From Isochrysis galbana (Eukaryota > Haptophyta > Isochrysidales > Isochrysidaceae): a DNA stretch of 64,000 bases. The stretch spans positions 6,983,137-7,047,136 of the forward strand of contig CM030933.1 in assembly GCA_018136815.1 (NCBI GenBank), written 5' to 3'. This document shows, piece after piece, positions 10,525-20,291 of this stretch. Below the pieces are notes generated by a model. It was not told the origin of the DNA and made no database searches. It saw nothing but the letters and a program-made list of their open reading frames with translations. The position numbers and the translations under genes are program-made. The stretch's first letter is position 1, and each line of letters begins with the position of its first letter.

Positions 10525-11307
10525 TTTCTTTTCTTTGCGTGCAACTAAGTTTATACTTGGTTGACCCATGGGGGGGCACGAGCCCCCCCCTCTCTCCACT
10601 CCTCCCCTGCCATGGGGGAGGAACCACCCATCCTCCTGGCACGCCTGATGGCTTGCCAGGAGGCCACTGCCCTACTGACCCACTCCCTTCCCCACAGGCA
10701 CGCCTGGTTCGCTCGTCCTGGCCCCTCGTGGCCAGCCCATTGCTCCAACCCCCCCTCCCCCCCTGGTCGACAGGCAGACAGGTGCAGATTGGGGGCCCCA
10801 GAGGCTCAGGAGCGCCAGCGAGGGAGAGGCAGGGGAGACCAGGGCCCAGTCCCAGCCTCCTCTGCCCCCAGAGCTGGCCTCCAGGAGCCTCCAGGGGTCG
10901 CCAGCAGGCAGTTGCAGGCCTGCCGCAGGCGCGCCATCGCGCGTGCCGCAGGAGAGGGGAGAGAGAGCGCGGAGAAGGGGGTGGGCGGAGCGAGAGCTCC
11001 GCTCACCGAAAAATAGGTAAGTCCCGCACCTGTTTACAGGATAAGTCGGGGCCGAGACCGCCGCCCACTCGGAGACACAGGAGGAAGGGGGGGAATGATC
11101 ACCGGGGGGGGCGCGGGCCACCGGACCATATCTAAGCCCTTCACCCTATCCCCCTAGTAGTGCACGGGGGGAGTCGCCTTATGGCGGGGGGAGAAGGGCC
11201 GGGGAAGTGGGGGTGTAGAAAGTTTCCTACGTGAGTAGAAAGTAGAGGGTCCACGGCCGCGTGTGCGGTGAGACTATTAAAAGGTTTAATTTCTTTTCTT
11301 TGCGTGC
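10525..11307 (+). mobile_element. Complete family B retroposon with 18-bp target-site duplication
   Basis: The element itself is 10543-11289 (747 bp), flanked by identical 18-bp copies of TTTCTTTTCTTTGCGTGC at 10525-10542 and 11290-11307. Its first base is the first base of the stem-loop AACTAAGT/TTAT/ACTTGGTT. A second hairpin (G7-CACGAG-C7) containing the first ATGG follows. The centre carries the GAGGCAGGGGAGACCAGGG module shared with families C and D. The 3' part (11025-11280) recurs inverted at 48930-49180 and 49190-49450. The 3' end reads GAGACTATTAAAAGG, like the LINE tail. It has no coding capacity I can support, so it is probably mobilised in trans. It landed inside an older LINE 3' tail. 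Confidence 0.88.
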
Positions 11308-11683
11308 GATCTTTCGCTTTGCCCCAAACGCCGCACACCCATCTACCGAACTTAGGTCAAACAAAGTCGACGTAATGGCCTTCGATGACGCTCATAGATA
11401 AACACGACGAGCTTTCACGAGTACAATAGAAGTGACGAGCAGTGGCCTTTGCGCGCGCTTCTCGCTATGTTTTATATTTTCTCCGTTCTAGTTGTAGGCC
11501 TTATAGCGTAACTTGTAAGCATTGCCCACGCTCGTCACTCCACCCGCATCACTAGGTCTGTGGTTTCCATGGTGGCGCGCGAAGCGCCCGCAACAAAAGT
11601 AACGCCACAGCAAGCAGAGCACACGGAACAACAATTCTTAAACTTTCTCATGACAACAGCAACGGCTTCTGAACTTTCTTCTA
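11308..11683. other. No gene recognised
   Basis: AT-richer spacer at the 3' side of the Nop4/RBM28-like gene. Nothing supported; it should include that gene's 3' UTR. Confidence 0.4.
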
Positions 11684-14242
11684 CTACCCTGTCCACTCTC
11701 CCAACTTGGCTGCGAAGTTGCTCCCCGCCTTCGGTCCCGAATCCACACCCAACATCTTTTTATAAGATCCCACAAGCTGCTCGAATCTCGCCTCCTCCTT
11801 GGCCTCCGCGCTCCCGCGCCGACGCTTGCGCTGGTCCACAACTGGGATGACGTCGCCGCTGCCGCGTTTTGATCCCTGGAGCATCTTGTCCAAGGCCATA
11901 TCGTCTTCGATGCGCTCACGCCGCATCGGTTTCGCGATGGGACGCGACCGTGTCGACGCCTGGGAATTCGGTGCCGTAGCTTCACCTTCCTTCTTCGTCG
12001 CAGCTCTGCCTGCCACAGTGCGGGCCTTCTTCGAGGGGTTTGTGGTCTTGGGGTCTTTGGGTAGTGAACCTCCTTCGCTAGCACTCTTAGTTGGCGACGA
12101 ATCCATGGCTTGGCGCTTGTTCGCCGGTTCCATCTTGGCTCCATGTGTAGGACCCAACTTAGCGGGACGCGACGCCGGGCGTTGCTCGACCGAGGGCTCT
12201 GTACCCCCACGCTCGGAGCCCTCCTTCGCTTCACGAGCACGCTTCTGAGCGCCGTACATCCTCCGTTGTTCGTGCAACTTGAGCTTGTGGACCGAGTCCA
12301 CTGCGAACTCGACCAAGAGCATCCGCCCCTTCCCACCGTGTTCACTGAGAGCGTTGGGGTTGTCGGCAAGGTGCTCGAGGGCGGCGAGTGCGAACTCGTG
12401 CGAAGCAAATTCGATGAAGCCAAAGCCGCGCGACCGCGGCTCGCCGCGTCGATCGCGCCGCTGCTCATCACGCACGATCTTGACCTGCTTGACCAAACGT
12501 TCCCCTTTCCGCTTGGCGGCTTGCCTCTTTTGCACCTTGCTGGGCGCCGAACGTGCAGCCTCCACTGCAATGGCGCTCAACGTTTTCTCCTCGATGTGGA
12601 GAGGTAGATTACGTACCGATAGACGCGTCGCGGACACGGAGAAATTGGGGCTTGCCAACTTCTCTTTCTTTTGTGCCCATGCTGCCTCGCGCTTCCTCAG
12701 GTCGGAGGCGGAGAAGTTCTCAGAACCCTCCTCACCTGGAAGAATCAACCCATATCTCGCGAGGTGGAGATTGCGACCGCTACCATCACCCTTGCCCCGT
12801 TGATCCTTGGCCGCCTCGCGCTTTTGAGTCGACACTCTCGCGGCCTCGCTCCGATCAACCGCAGAGCTGAGGGTGAGCGGGTGGCCAAGTAGCCGGACGT
12901 TGCCATTTGTGGCGGCCGCTCGCACTGCAGAGGTGGCGCTCTCGGGCGCCTCGAAGCGCACGAACGCAGTGCCACGGGAGATGCCCGTGGCAGGATCGCT
13001 CACAATGCGCACATAGCGCAGCGGGCCAAACAGCTTGAAGCGTGAGGCCAGCTGCGCCTCGGTCGCCTCGATAGGCAGCCCCTGCACAAAGACCGTGGAG
13101 CGTAGGGCGTCTGCCTCGCTCTCCTCGTCCTCACTCGTTCCCTCGGCCTCGGCCTCACTGTCACTCTCGGCCGCACCCGTGCTCTCGCTCCCACTCGCAC
13201 CATCGCCCTCGTCCGCGCTCTCCTCTTCATTTTCTTCTCCTTCTGCTTCCTCATCAAGCTGTACGCTGTCTTTCCCTCCCCGGTGCACTTGCCTGGACTC
13301 CTCTCTGGTCCCATCCTCGTTGTCCTCAACTCCCGATGGTGACCCGGAGCAATCCTCCTCATCGCTGGCACTCTCCGAAGCTTCACCCTCCTCTCCAGGT
13401 TTCTTCTCATCTCCGCTGTCCTTCTCCTCGGACTCGACTTTGGCGCGAGAACTGCCTCTGGGCACTCCATTGGGGGGCATTGTCGGCTCTATTGACTTCG
13501 GCTGCGCTGCTACCTTGCCTGGACGATCCCCTGTGCTCGCCGGGGCGCCAGCCACCTTCTCGTAGCCTGCTTTGTGCATCGCCACGTCGACTGCGACAGT
13601 CCGCCCGTTGATCTTGGTCTCGTTCAGCTTGCTGACCACCACCTTGCATGCCTCAGCAGAGGGCACCTCCACAAAGGCAAAGCCAGGGGCTTTGCCGTCG
13701 GGCCGTGACGGGAAGTGCACGTCCAGAACCTCGGCGTGCGGCTTGACGGCCGTAAGCAGCGTGTCCGCATTGCATTTGAAGGGCAAATTGCGGAAAATGA
13801 CGCGGTGCCGCTGACCCGCCGCCTGCACCGGCTTTGAGCGCTTTTGCGCAGCGCTTTCCCGCACGACGGGTGAAGCCACGCTTCCCGTATTGCCTGCGGA
13901 CGGCCCTGCTGCTGGTCTCTTCTGCTTGGCGGCTGCGGTAGAGGCGGACTTGTGGGAGGGTGGGCGCTCGTCCCTCGGCTCCCCCTTCTTTTTCGCCAGG
14001 TCGACGGTGATCTTGCGCCCGCCAAGCTGCGAGCCGTTGAGCTCGGCGACTGCGCGCTGCGCATCGTCTGACAGCACAAAACCGACAAAGCCAAAGCCAC
14101 GGCTCTGCTTGGTCTTGCGGTCGAGGACGATCCAGGCCTCCTTGACGGGCCCGATAGCCTCAAAGTGTCGCTCCAGCGCCGTGTCGGTTGCGTCGAACGC
14201 CAGGTTGCGCACGAAGACGGCGGACGGCTGGGCGGCGGCCAT
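11684..14242 (-). CDS. Nop4/RBM28-like nucleolar protein with four RRMs
   Basis: A single open frame of 852 residues from the ATG at 14242 (upstream in-frame codons are GTG only). Four RNA-recognition motifs are visible: RRM1 about 8-86 (AVFVRNLAF ... RGFGFVGF), RRM2 about 143-222 (RVIFRNLPF ... GFAFVEV), RRM3 about 381-463 (STVFVQGLPI ... RGTAFVRF) and RRM4 about 541-660 (LSVRNLPLHI ... SRGFGFIEF). RRM4 has the long lysine-rich insert, the ALEHLADNP segment and the LLVEFA ending typical of the yeast Nop4 / animal RBM28 family. A very acidic linker (about 250-375) separates RRM2 and RRM3. The C-terminus is basic and ends with an EQLVGSYKKMLG helix. The family acts in the nucleolus in 60S ribosomal subunit assembly. 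No intron is needed. Confidence 0.88.
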   Translation of the reverse strand: MAAAQPSAVFVRNLAFDATDTALERHFEAIGPVKEAWIVLDRKTKQSRGFGFVGFVLSDDAQRAVAELNGSQLGGRKITVDLAKKKGEPRDERPPSHKSASTAAAKQKRPAAGPSAGNTGSVASPVVRESAAQKRSKPVQAAGQRHRVIFRNLPFKCNADTLLTAVKPHAEVLDVHFPSRPDGKAPGFAFVEVPSAEACKVVVSKLNETKINGRTVAVDVAMHKAGYEKVAGAPASTGDRPGKVAAQPKSIEPTMPPNGVPRGSSRAKVESEEKDSGDEKKPGEEGEASESASDEEDCSGSPSGVEDNEDGTREESRQVHRGGKDSVQLDEEAEGEENEEESADEGDGASGSESTGAAESDSEAEAEGTSEDEESEADALRSTVFVQGLPIEATEAQLASRFKLFGPLRYVRIVSDPATGISRGTAFVRFEAPESATSAVRAAATNGNVRLLGHPLTLSSAVDRSEAARVSTQKREAAKDQRGKGDGSGRNLHLARYGLILPGEEGSENFSASDLRKREAAWAQKKEKLASPNFSVSATRLSVRNLPLHIEEKTLSAIAVEAARSAPSKVQKRQAAKRKGERLVKQVKIVRDEQRRDRRGEPRSRGFGFIEFASHEFALAALEHLADNPNALSEHGGKGRMLLVEFAVDSVHKLKLHEQRRMYGAQKRAREAKEGSERGGTEPSVEQRPASRPAKLGPTHGAKMEPANKRQAMDSSPTKSASEGGSLPKDPKTTNPSKKARTVAGRAATKKEGEATAPNSQASTRSRPIAKPMRRERIEDDMALDKMLQGSKRGSGDVIPVVDQRKRRRGSAEAKEEARFEQLVGSYKKMLGVDSGPKAGSNFAAKLGEWTG

Positions 14243-14650
14243 CGCGAGGCCGGCGGGCGAGACGCGACGCGCCACGTCGATGCAGTCCCACAGTGCGGCG
14301 CATACACTACTACTACTACTACTACTAGCACTACTGCTAGAGGGCTCTACTACGACTAGTACGACTAGAGTACGACTACGACTACGACTACGACTACGAC
14401 GACTACTACACTACTACTACAGTATGGGTGCACCATTAAGAAAACAGGACTCAAAAGCTTCTAAAGCTTTCTTGCCCCCAGCGGGCTCCGCCTGGGGGTT
14501 TCTTATTTGAGGTTTGAGGTTTCTTAGGGGCGGGTGGGGGGGTGGGGGGGGTATCTTATTTCTTGCGGAGAAAAAAGTCGAGTGCGCGGGCCAGTTAGCG
14601 GGCCATCCCCACCCCTTCGGCCTTCCGCCTTACAGCGGGGGGGGGGAGGG
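14243..14650. repeat. (CTA)n/(CGA)n trinucleotide tracts upstream of the Nop4-like gene
   Basis: From 14308 to 14425 the plus strand is a run of ACT/CTA and ACG units with small interruptions, beginning 65 bases upstream of the minus-strand start. A 15-base direct repeat of CCCC/TTTCTT-type sequence and G runs follow (14520-14560, 14635-14660). No gene. Confidence 0.7.
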
Positions 14651-14661
14651 GGGAGGGGGAG

Positions 14662-14738
14662 GACGACCGGATTCGACCCGGTGTCGCCATCCTGCAAGCA
14701 GGACCGCATACCGCATACCACTGAGCCACGCAACTCGG
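14662..14738 (-). other. tRNA-like sequence, probably a tRNA pseudogene
   Basis: The minus strand reads GTGGCTCAGTGGTATGCGG (D-arm-like), then TCCTG..CAGGA around a TTGC centre, then ACCGGGTCGAATCCGGT, a 5-bp T stem around a GTCGAAT loop. The anticodon loop is too short (four bases if the TCCTG/CAGGA stem forms), the D region carries a 7-base TATGCGG duplication, and no acceptor stem pairs well. It is therefore not a working tRNA. It may be a tRNA-derived head of an old SINE; it lies beside a family B fragment. Confidence 0.35.
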
Positions 14739-14744
14739 GCGCGT

Positions 14745-14855
14745 ACGCAAACGCTCCCCCCTGGTCGACAGGCAGACAGGTGCAGATTGGGGGCCCCAGA
14801 GGCTCAGGAGCGCCAGCGAGGGAGAGGCAGGGGAGGCCAGGAGCACTAATGGCTG
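14745..14855 (+). mobile_element. Family B internal fragment
   Basis: Near-identical to 10760-10845 (GTCGACAGGCAGACAGGTGC, GGGGGCCCCAGAGGC, GAGGCAGGGGAG). Both ends of the family are absent. Confidence 0.7.
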
Positions 14856-14897
14856 CCTCACTGCGGCCGAGCTCCCATGTGAGCATCACCGCAGCTT

Positions 14898-15480
14898 CTA
14901 AGGCCAGAAGGGAGAGGAAGGGAGCGTGAGAGAGAAGGGAGTGCACGGCAGTTTGTGCGGCAGTGGGACCGCATCCATCTCACCTGCGTGCCTAAACCTG
15001 TGCAAGGTGATCAACACGGCCTCCTCTCCACTCATCAGACAGATGGCCTTCGCGCAAACGGAGGCCTGCAGGCATCTCGAGCGCATCAACGAAGCGCCGC
15101 AGGTCCTCGAGGCGCACGCCGAAGCGCGCGTACACATCGCGCACTACAACCGTCCTGCCCCCGCCAGCCCTCGCGCCCTCGCTGCCTCCAGCTCCAGACG
15201 CGCAATGGACATGCGCTCTGGGCCTATGCGCGTGCGCGTGGTCCGCATCAGCGGCTCAGCCGCGATAGCAAGCATCAGGACTTCCCAGAAGTCATCCCCT
15301 AACGGACTCAAGCCCAATCGCACCCTATTCCGCGCCCGCTCGTCGGCCTCGTCCATCGCCAGCAACATCGCCAGCTTCGACCTGCGCAACTCACGGGCGG
15401 TGTATGGCGTGGTGGGCATGGCCGCCGCGTTCTGCCGGGCCGCCTGGAGCACACCGCCTGTTGGGAACATGGGACCCCCT
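14898..15480 (-). pseudogene. Transposase-like relic (possible DDE_Tnp_4/Harbinger type)
   Basis: The minus strand has two frames in sequence. The first (15470-15144) is rich in Ala/Arg and contains TARELRRSKLAMLLAMDEAD. The second (15137-14940) follows a stop and includes VYARFGV- and DALEMPAG-like words in one frame and EEAVLITLHRFRHAG in another. The last resembles the helical N-terminal part of DDE_Tnp_4-type transposases, where a short core is followed by EEALL.TL.R. At least one stop and one frame change interrupt it. No catalytic region or terminal repeats are seen, so the call is tentative. Confidence 0.3.
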
Positions 15481-15629
15481 TCGACTTGTTTTGCCGCGAC
15501 TTCAGCAACGCCTTCTCAAGGGACTACATAGGCGATGCGGACTTGACGACTTGTATGTTAGGTCTTGATGTCGGTGGATATGTGGAGCAAGACCCTAAAA
15601 TGCGGATCGTTCCATCTTTGGTGGCGTAC
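15481..15629. other. No gene recognised
   Basis: Short spacer between two relics. Confidence 0.4.
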
Positions 15630-16620
15630 CTAGGTTCGAACTCTTCTCAGCAGATGGGACTCCAAAGCAAACCAAAGAGGCCAAACAACTATTGAGCGAT
15701 CACACCAAGAGAAAAAGGGTTCTCTTCTCTCACCTCTTGGAGCACATAACCAACTCGGATCTCAGAGAAATGCTGACTTCACAAGCTCCACACGATGGTG
15801 CCAAAGTGCCAAAGCGTATGGAATTTTATACGATCAATGTCACCAAGAGGTGGATGATTTGACATTAATGGACCTAGATTCTCAATGGGATGCTGTCTCA
15901 CTCCTCACGGTTGGAATCAACGAACACTCAATATCCAACCTCATTGCCCACCTTCACAGTCTCAATGCAAAACGGCCGTTCAACAAACAAAAAACAAATG
16001 ATCAATTGGTGATCAAAGTTCTGCCTCGTGTATTACTTCAGACATCTCAGAATCTCTCTCTCTCACTTGCCAAGAAGAAATCGCCGCCCCGCCCTCTCGT
16101 CGCCGCTTTTGGACCAATAACGAGCGAGATATACTCAAACTCAAATCGGATCTCCAACCATTGTGGCGGATCAAATTCAACACAGGGGCCATCGCTATAC
16201 CTAGCAAGGAGGGCCGTCGTGCTGCTGGGGGGGGGGTACGCCCTGATGCGTCTTACTCTAATGAGACCGCCTTGATGGCTAAAACTACTCAAGGAATGTC
16301 ACAATCACCACAAAGGGCTGTACTAACCTCGTCGCAAGCTATGAAAGCGCCTAGATGCTATCGCTGTCAAGGTTCGGGGCACCAAGCCAGCACATGTCCG
16401 ACCCCGCCTGATCAGTCTGTCACTATCCAAGACTGGATAATGGCCCTTCAGTCGCACGCCGGCACGCGCAGCAAGGGTAGAGGAAAAGGAAGATCGAGGA
16501 TCGAGGGACAATAGGGGCGGCCGAGGTAAAGGGAACTCTGCCTATGTCGCTTCTGATGTAGACACCCGGAACACCGAAGAGAGATTGGATGAATGCGCGC
16601 ACTTCACGACGGCTCCGGAA
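15630..16620 (+). pseudogene. Ty1/copia-type gag relic with CCHC zinc knuckle
   Basis: In pieces across frames: AKQLLSDHTKRKRVLFSHL (about 15675-15735), then after a frame change near 15800 a segment with YDQCHQEVDDLTLMDLDSQW and IHSI-like helices (15830-15960), which has the pattern of the copia gag core. Further on, 16342-16395 encodes CYRCQGSGHQASTC, a C-x2-C-x4-H-x4-C zinc knuckle, followed by a basic Gly/Arg tail (GTRSKGRGKGRSR). Frameshifts between the core and the knuckle and the absence of protease, integrase, RT and LTRs mark it as a dead fragment. Confidence 0.6.
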
Positions 16621-16945
16621 TGGAACCTGCAGGAGTTGCTGCCATGAGTGCCTGGGCTATCATGGGTGGCACAGGCATTGACTCTCGGCGGGGGTACCAT
16701 GTTTGGCCCCACCCTTATGGGGCCCAGCGATAGTCAGCAACATTGTGTAGATCATAGGCATGAACATAGCGCTAGCGCAACGGCGAGAACACGTGTCCCG
16801 ACAACACCCCACGTTGCCACTATGGGAGTAGAACCTACACATATACTAAAGAACTCACTTGAGTCCACACATTCTTTCAACTTTCAACCTTCCTAAAACC
16901 CCGTAAAAGACCTCCACAATACCAGAGGGGTGCACGAGGAGGCCG
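16621..16945. other. No gene recognised
   Basis: Spacer after the gag relic. It may contain degraded element sequence. No domain is visible. Confidence 0.4.
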
Positions 16946-17300
16946 ATGAGCTCCCCCCCCCCCCCCCCGCCCCCCTCCCCCCCCCCCCGCCCCCACTTCA
17001 TTGAGCCTCCCCCCCCCTCCCCCCCAACTTCATCGGCGATCTGGCTCCTCCCTCCCCCCCCTCGCCCCCTTCAGGCTTCTCTCCCTTTCACCGCGGGGGG
17101 GGGGGAAGAGGAGAGGAGGACGAGCGCTCGGCAGCCGCTCCACGTGAAGAAAAGAGAGAGAGGAAGCGAGAGAGAGAGAGAGAGAGAGACGGGGAGGGAG
17201 GGAGGGAGAGAGCGAGAAGGAGACCGAGAGAGAGAGAGAGAGAGAGAGACTCGCACACGCACCGAGAGGCGGCGAGGCAGGCAGGCAGACACACCGCCCT
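16946..17300 (+). promoter_or_regulatory. Poly-C and (GA)n upstream region of the CRTISO-like gene
   Basis: C runs (16950-17080), a short G run (17096-17106) and then GA-rich sequence (17150-17250) end 20-70 bases before the ATG at 17322. The GA-rich strand is the coding strand next to the start, as for the genes at 4810 and 58764. No TATA box is evident. Promoter role is an inference from position and recurrence. Confidence 0.5.
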
Positions 17301-17321
17301 CCCCTCTTGGCGGCTGGCACC

Positions 17322-19554
17322 ATGCTCTCTCTCGCGGCGGGTACTGCCGCTCTCCTCTCCGGTCTCGCGCTCCACCCACCTGCTCGCGCCGCCGCGCCCT
17401 CGGCTGCTGCTCGTGCCACCGCACTGCGGATGGCGGTCGAGCCGGCCAACGTGGCGCAGACACAGGACACCTCGCGAGATAAGGTGATGACCTTCTCGTA
17501 CGACATGTCCCTCGAGCCCAAGTATGAGAAGCCCACCTACCCTGGCACGGGCAATGGACTTGGCGGAGAGGAGGGCGAGTACGACGTTGTCGTGATTGGA
17601 TCGGGTATGGGCGGGCTTGCGTGCGGAGCGCTTACGGCAAAGTACGGCGACAGCGTGTGCGTCCTTGAGAGCCACATCAAGGTTGGCGGCTCCGCACACA
17701 CCTTCTCGCGCATGCACAAGGGCGGGAAGTACTCCTTCGAGGTCGGCCCCTCCATCTTCGAGGGCCTGGACAAGCCGTCGTACAACCCCCTCCGCATTGT
17801 GTTCGACATCCTTGGTGCGCTCCTTACTGACTGGCCGCCTCTCTCGCGGAGCGCTGCGGCCGGTACGCGCAGCGCGCGTGGGCTGACGCTTGAGTCCCCA
17901 CCATGCCTCATTTGCAGGCGAGGAAATGCCTGTCGCCACCTACACTGGCCTTGGATACTGGACGCCCCAAGGATACTGGCGCTTTCCCATTGGTAATGCG
18001 GAGCGTCCAGGTGGTTGGGTCGAGACTCTCCGGACCCACGCCACCGACGGCGACCTTGCCGTCGAGCAGTGGTACGCCTTCCGCAATAGGCTCAAGGACC
18101 TGTGCGGCACCATGTCTGCGGTCTCTCTCCTCAATCTGCGCCAGGTTCGCTGCAATCAGTAACCCCCTTCCAGCGTACACCACCGACAAGCGCCCTCCTT
18201 ATACGACGCCTGTGCACCGCCCCGCCCCCGCCCTTAAAGACTCATCCACCTCGGCGCATAGGATGCCGGCTTCCTCGCCACGACCGCTGGTGGCGCGCCC
18301 TTCGTGATGTCGAAGCCGTGGGTCCTCCCCGACCTGCCGCTTGTCTTCCAATCTCTCCACGAGACGGTCGATGAGATCGTGACTGAGCCCTTCCTCCGCA
18401 ACTGGATCGACACCATGTGCATCTTTTGCGGCTTCCCCGCTAAGGGCGCGATGACGGCACACATCTTGTACATCCTCGACCGCTTCTTCGAGGACACGGC
18501 GCAGTACTGCGTGCCCCTGGGAGGCACCGAGGAGATCGCCAAGACGATGGTCCGCGGTCTCGAGAAGTTCGGCGGCAAGATCCAGATGAATGCGCACGTC
18601 GACGAGATCCTCGTCGAGAATGGGCGTGCAGTGGGCGTGCGGCTGAAGAACGGTAAGGTAGTCAAGGCGAAGAAGGCGGTCGTCTCGAACGCGACCCCGT
18701 TCGACACGGTCAAGATGCTCGGGAAGGGGGGTCCACCTGGCTCCAAGACGGAGCTGCCACCTGCGGTTAAAGAATGGCGCGATGAGCTCGGCAAGCTACC
18801 CCGCCATGGCGCCATCCTCCACCTTTTCCTCGCGATCGATGCTGAGGGCCTCGACCTATCACACATCCAGGATCCCGCCCACCTGGTCGTCCAGGACTGG
18901 GACCGCTCACTCCAGGACTCCCAGAACCTCTGCTCCTTTTTCATCCCGTCCTTGCTTGACCCGTCGGTGTGTCCGCCTGGTAAGCACACTATTCATGTCT
19001 ACTCCTCGGGTGGCGAGCCCTACGAGACCTGGGAGAACCTCACACCGGGTACGCCCGAGTACGAGGCCTACAAAGAGGAGCGCGCCAACGTGCTCTGGCG
19101 CGCGGTTGAGCGTTGCATCCCGGATGCTCGCGAGCGTGCCGAATTTTACATAGTCGGGTCTCCGCTCGCCCACGAGGCATTCTTGCGCCGCGACCGTGGC
19201 ACATACGGCATGGCATGGGCCGCTGGCACCGCCGCACCCTACGCCGGTCTGGTCAAGGCTCTCTTGCCATTCCCCTTCCCGAATCTCAAGACGCCCGTTG
19301 ACGGCCTCCTACGGTGCGGCGACTCATGCTTCCCTGGTATTGGCACTCCTTCAGCGGCCGCGTCGGGCGTCATCGCAGCCAACACAATGACCAACGTTGA
19401 GAACCACATCGCAATGCTCAAGGAGATTGCCGCCAAGGACCCACTTTACAGCTTCCTTGACCCCGGATTCATGTCCAACCTCTACCTTCCGTTCGTCTCG
19501 TCGCGCACTCCCTCGGTTGAGCTGCGTGGCCAGGCGTCGGAGGTGAATGCCTAG
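17322..19554 (+). CDS. CRTISO-like carotenoid cis-trans isomerase, 3 exons
   Basis: Exons 17322-17814, 17918-18144 and 18262-19554 join in phase (introns 103 and 117 nt, GT-AG) to 670 residues. The first about 45 residues are Ala/Pro/Leu-rich with few acids, a plastid-type leader. At about 85-105 there is a Rossmann FAD-binding motif (DVVVIGSGMGGLACGALTAK) followed by VLESHIKVGGSAHTF, as in phytoene desaturase/CrtI-type enzymes. The C-terminal part has RCGDSCFPGIGTPSAAASG, the second FAD-contact region typical of CRTISO/CrtH. Family members convert poly-cis lycopene to all-trans lycopene in the plastid. The ATG choice gives the shortest leader, since the codons upstream are not ATG. It could be a CRTISO-like paralogue rather than CRTISO itself. 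Confidence 0.85.
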
Positions 19555-19915
19555 GCCCATCACTCATCCTTGGGTAGGCCTCATTCCAACGTGGGGATGC
19601 TTTTTATGGGGTTTCTCGTCGCTGTCCAAACTGCCCACGGAGGCGCTCGTTCTGGCGCGTCAGCCGCCCTTGTTACATCGGAAATGCGTGCGTGGGGCGA
19701 AGGCGTTCAACGGGATGTGTCTCTCGGGGCGCTCTCTAGGAGCGAAAATGGAGCCACCCGCCCCCTGCCAAGCGAGCTCGTAAACTGAACACATGTCTTT
19801 GACCTCAATTTCCATCTTTGTGTTTCGGATTCGCGAATCTTCCTCGCCTCGGCCCTATTGCGGGTGCTGCGCCTAGCTTTTGCTGTGCATTCCCAAGCGC
19901 ATAGATCATACTAAC
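19555..19915. other. 3' flank of the CRTISO-like gene
   Basis: No gene. It should contain the 3' UTR and poly(A) site; no AATAAA is obvious. Confidence 0.4.
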
Positions 19916-19917
19916 TC

Positions 19918-20275
19918 ATATCAACTAAGTTTATGGTTGGTTGTGATGGGGCGCGCCAACGCGGACTCCCCAATCGGTGCCGTTCGGCCCGCCGAGGCCC
20001 GGCCCCAAAACCACCCGGAGCAGTCGCTACCCACCGAGGCCGAGCAGGCTAGCATGACTGCTGTCTGTGGATGGAGTGGCCGGGGCCACGGCCCGTGCGG
20101 TGCGACCGGGGTCGCGCTCGCCTGCTCGGCCGCTGCTGGCGGCGCGGTCGCTTCGTCAGCGACTGCGACTGCTCCATGAGGACTGGGGGGATTCCCTCGG
20201 CGGGGGGGCCGAAGGAGAGAAGAAGAAGAGCCGCGTGGGCGCGCTCCATCGCAACCAAGTGTAAATTTAGTTGAA
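19918..20275. mobile_element. Fold-back element made of two LINE/SINE 5' heads facing each other
   Basis: The left end reads AACTAAGT/TTAT/GGTTGGTT (19923-19942) then GTGATGGGGCGCGCC. The right end, on the minus strand, reads AACTAAAT/TTAC/ACTTGGTT (20253-20272) then GCGATGGAGCGCGCC. The two heads are inverted with their leaders outward, enclosing GC-rich sequence with GAGGCCGAGCAGG on both sides in opposite orientation. This gives a 350-bp element with about 35-bp imperfect inverted ends. I found no convincing target-site duplication. Confidence 0.55.
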
Positions 20276-20291
20276 AGGGTTTGGATGTTTG

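Noticed and set aside
9901-10548. 215-codon plus-strand ORF
   Set aside because: Starts at a GTG-like codon, is pyrimidine-driven in its second half and runs into the family B insertion; no domain.
10543-10640. HDV-like self-cleaving ribozyme at the retroposon 5' end
   Set aside because: The first bases pair with sequence directly after a 3-4-base loop, so there is no room for the nested double pseudoknot of HDV-like ribozymes, where P1 closes around P3. The CATGG word alone is not enough.
11638-12570. 310-codon minus-strand ORF overlapping the Nop4/RBM28-like gene
   Set aside because: Shadow frame of the four-RRM protein, Arg/Ser-rich without motif.
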